Of a stretch of 64,000 nt of DNA, positions 61,116 through 64,000 are shown piece by piece; position 1 is the first letter of the stretch; the number at the start of each line of letters is the position of its first letter. Made by a program: the position numbers and the translations under genes. The stretch lies in assembly GCA_000310025.1 (NCBI GenBank), contig FN649739.1:1-64000 (forward strand). Direction: 5' to 3'. The notes under the pieces are model-generated. The model was not told the origin of the DNA, did no database searches, and saw nothing but the letters and a program-made list of their open reading frames with translations. The stretch comes from Ectocarpus siliculosus. Taxonomy: Eukaryota > Sar > Phaeophyceae > Ectocarpales > Ectocarpaceae.

Positions 61116-64000
61116 TTTACAACCGTAACTTTTGGACTACTGTCGCACGTTGATAAGGGGCACCTTAGAAGGCGATGTTCACCTTGACGGGGGATAGAAT
61201 GATAGAATGCGGTGTTCCGCACCAGTCCCGTGCTTTCCTCCAACAGTTTCTGAAAACGGTGCGAAGTAAAAATGGCCTTGGGTTCATTGTGTCTTGATGG
61301 AAGGAAAGTGATGAGGCTTGCGTTATGGTCTTGGTGAAAGAATAGTGATCGGTCCTTTTGGCTGTTTCATCTTTTTATGGTAGCTCTCGACACAAGTCAA
61401 AGGCGGTTTTCACCCTTTCCCGTTTCCAATTGTACGGGACCACAAGTCAACCCGGTTTTGTCTTGGTGCTTGACTGGTGATGATGCCACCGGTGCTGGGC
61501 AGCGGAAGGGAACATGTTTACGGCGTGCACCATGGTGGGGGCATGCTGCTGTAGAAGTGCTCAACGCGCATGTGTATCTACCTTACGTTTTTCTTGGTTC
61601 CCCAATGCGATCAGTAGGCAGCCTCTCCGGCTCTCCAAGTGCTCAGAAGAGTGTCCGAGGATAGAGCTATTAGTGGATTTTCATACCAGGAGAGTTATAT
61701 TCTGGTCTAGACCCTAGAATCGAACACTCGCACAATATTCTCCACCGCAGTCTGTCTTGCGCCCCATGCCCCTAAACACTTCTATTCTACATGTAGCAGG
61801 AATCCCGCTCGATATGCGGTTGGGCTAGTGCTGGTAGGCATCCATTGGCGTCGCCCATCATACAAGCCTGATCCTTTCTAGGCCCACCCGCTCTGTTTTC
61901 CCGTAGGCTGCAGGGAGGGACCCCATGCTTTCTCACGTCGGTCGATGTTATGCCCCCAGGCTGGTTTGTTTCCAATGGGCGCGATCCGACGGATAATCAA
62001 CTTCAGGATCAGGCTGTCGATGAGTGCGATCCTCAAACGTCCTCACGGAAATCGTTAGTGATCGAATCGGGGTATATCAAACCACGCAGACAACTTTCAA
62101 CTCTGCGCAGGTGGTCCAAAACTCTCAATGCATCTACAGTAGTTTAATGTATGTAGCCTCCTTCTCTCAGACTGCAGACAACGCGCGAGCGTATGTGAAG
62201 CACAACTTTTTTATTGTATAACTGCAGTCTGACTTTGATCTCGGTTATTCTGTGGCACACGCGAGAAAGAGATGCATGATGCACAATAGTCTCGCATTTG
62301 CTCCATTCAGCGATATATTCTGTTCCCTGGCAGAATTGGGAGTTATCTCGTGTGGCGGCCCTTCCTTGTAAACACGCTGGCAAAAAAGGGGCTTCAGTCG
62401 AGGCCGGGGCGAATCCCCTTCGACTGTGGTTAGACTATACCTCGAACGGGTAGACTTGTCCTTGTGTGGTTTGTTAAAAAAACACGGACATCGTTCAACT
62501 TGGGCTGGAAATGAGTTGAGGGATGAACGCTAACCCTATTCGAATCGGCCACCTGTTGGAGGCTGTGCAGTGGGAAAACGTTGTAGTGCGAAGGAGAATC
62601 AACCCTGGGCTTTTTCTAGTCACGCAAGGAGCCACGGGTCGAAAAATATAAGTATGTTCCGCAGCCCTATGTATGGCTAAATATCTCATGGATCTGGTTT
62701 CACACAGGCTTTCGGTCAATCTAAAGACACAAAGCACACGATTGATTATAGCTGCAATATCGTGCCCCGTTGGGTAATGGAAACGGGAAAAGCGACCCCA
62801 CACGTGAAACATTTTGAAGCTCGATATCAACCACGATGAAAAGGATACTGTACATAAAAAAAATGGATCCATTCTCGGAGAGGCCTCGACCAGACGGTTC
62901 CAACGCCACCATCTTTTTTTTTTTTTTTGCGCCTTTACTCTAACATCTCACTGCCGAGAAGCCGTGGAGTCATCAAACATTGAAATTCGATCCAGGGTGC
63001 GTGATAATTGCGCCACCTCAGTCTCCTCGAACGAAAAAAACCTCAGTCCCGACGTCCTGACAGCATTGTCTTTGCCTTGCCGAGAATTGCGTCTGTTCCA
63101 ACGGTGAAGTAGACAAATCAAGACGCCCGCTCTTGGCCGAATCCGGCCACTAAAGGCAATGCCCGCATACACAACCGAAGGCCTGAGAAGAATCCCAACA
63201 GAGCCGCACGGTTTTCGTTTTTTCGATGCCGATTCAGAATCAGCCTTAGAGGTAGTTAGCGCGCATGCATGTGACGCGAGGAAAGAGAAGGCCCACAGTC
63301 TTCGCACGAAAGTCTATAGCCTAGGGGTGCACTTCCCTCCGTGTTCGCTCACCTTGCGGAGAATACGGGCAAACAACAACAGCATCCACAACGTCATCTC
63401 TCAAGAGTAGAGCGAGATATTTCGCATGGCCATCTCGTTCGTTCGACAACGGACTAGCTCGTCGTTTGCAGTTCTAATCAGATCGCCGCGAGGTTTTCGT
63501 TCCATCGCCAGTCTACCCCACCTTTCGGCATGTTCATGTTCTCGACACAGTAACTCTCCACCAATAATCAATCTTCCTGGTACTTCCGTTCAGTTGTCAA
63601 CGCGAGAAGGGCTTCTCTTCGCAATCCCTTCCATTTGTGGTGTGTAGATACGACTAAGTTGTCCGTATCCCAAGATGAGCCCAGAAGGTTTCGTTTCACA
63701 TGTTACCAGGCTTGCGCCTGAACTACAACTCAGCCGCTGTATTTTCGTGTGACCTTCGAATTTGCCGAGACAACGTCCCGCGCAAAACAAGAAATGGAAA
63801 CGTGGCTCTACAGACGTAATCTCACATACGTGACTCCATGTACTTTCCTTCAAGCCAGCCTTGTTCCAAGCAGGCACAACATCTGAAAGGCATTCATCCA
63901 CCTCCCCCCTGGCGGAAGGCTCCCTCCCCCGTCAAGTAGGCTCTCTCATGTGCAAGAACGACAGAGAGGTTGCCACAATGCATGACGTTACTATCCGAAA
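61116..64000. other. Region downstream of glyoxalase I, no gene assigned
   Basis: The first few hundred bases should hold the glyoxalase 3' untranslated region. An open frame on the minus strand at 62948-63307 (119 residues) starts with a short hydrophobic segment (LWAFSFLASHACA) that could be a signal peptide, but it shows no family motif and I do not call it a gene. A second minus-strand frame at 63590-63901 is equally featureless. A poly(T) run lies at about 62912-62930. Confidence 0.45.
62811..62912. repeat. Copy of the 26.0-26.2 kb repeat, without inverted arms
   Basis: About 100 bases align by eye with 26055-26160. Shared blocks are AAGCTCGAT, CCACGA-GAA-AGGAT, CATAAA and the exact 16-mer AGACGGTTCCAACGCC. 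The flanking inverted arm seen at 26 kb is absent here. Confidence 0.6.

Noticed and set aside
62948-63307. 119-residue minus-strand frame with a hydrophobic start
   Set aside because: Possible signal peptide only; no conserved motif, no partner exons, and frames of this length occur by chance here.

Overview
The window reads as nuclear DNA of an intron-rich eukaryote. The best fit is a photosynthetic stramenopile such as a brown alga. The clues are many short exons split by introns of about 100 to 3600 bases, telomere-type CCCTAA repeats at the left edge, a degenerate Ty3/gypsy element, and an ASAF motif behind the first methionine of one gene, as in heterokont plastid-targeting presequences. 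The lineage is inference. Exons were assembled by hand from splice signals, reading-phase agreement and family motifs, so most do not appear as long open reading frames.

Layout. Bases 1-1070 are a subtelomeric tandem array with telomere-like CCCTAA runs; the C-rich strand reads 5'->3', as expected at a left chromosome end. Bases 1071-6360 hold a decayed Ty3/gypsy pol (protease, reverse transcriptase, RNase H, integrase, chromodomain, Tudor-like tail) that abuts the array and carries an internal telomere-like insert. Five spliced genes follow: a 67K-type signal peptide peptidase SppA (minus, 7616-22755, 5' end not found); an EF-hand protein with an N-terminal coiled coil (minus, about 29762-35294); an M20 metallopeptidase resembling actinobacterial enzymes (plus, 35572-44482); a SAC3/GANP-domain protein (minus, 46165-51894); and a two-domain plant-type glyoxalase I (plus, 53234-61115). 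The EF-hand and M20 genes are divergent, with start codons about 280 bases apart. SAC3 and glyoxalase are also divergent, about 1.3 kb apart. M20 and SAC3 converge.

Introns and spacers carry short mobile-element-like sequences: two MITEs with TA duplications, an inverted-repeat element, two or more dispersed repeat families, and an inverted repeat whose loop holds telomere-like DNA inside a glyoxalase intron. The decamer TACTGCTGTA or its complement occurs seven times, far above chance. The five genes show no shared pathway: they cover membrane proteolysis, calcium sensing, peptide hydrolysis, mRNA export and methylglyoxal detoxification. I found no tRNA, rRNA or CRISPR array, and no convincing new multi-gene system. 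The most unusual material is the telomere-like DNA placed inside other sequences, the decamer, and a DnaJ-like cysteine motif at the end of the SAC3 protein.
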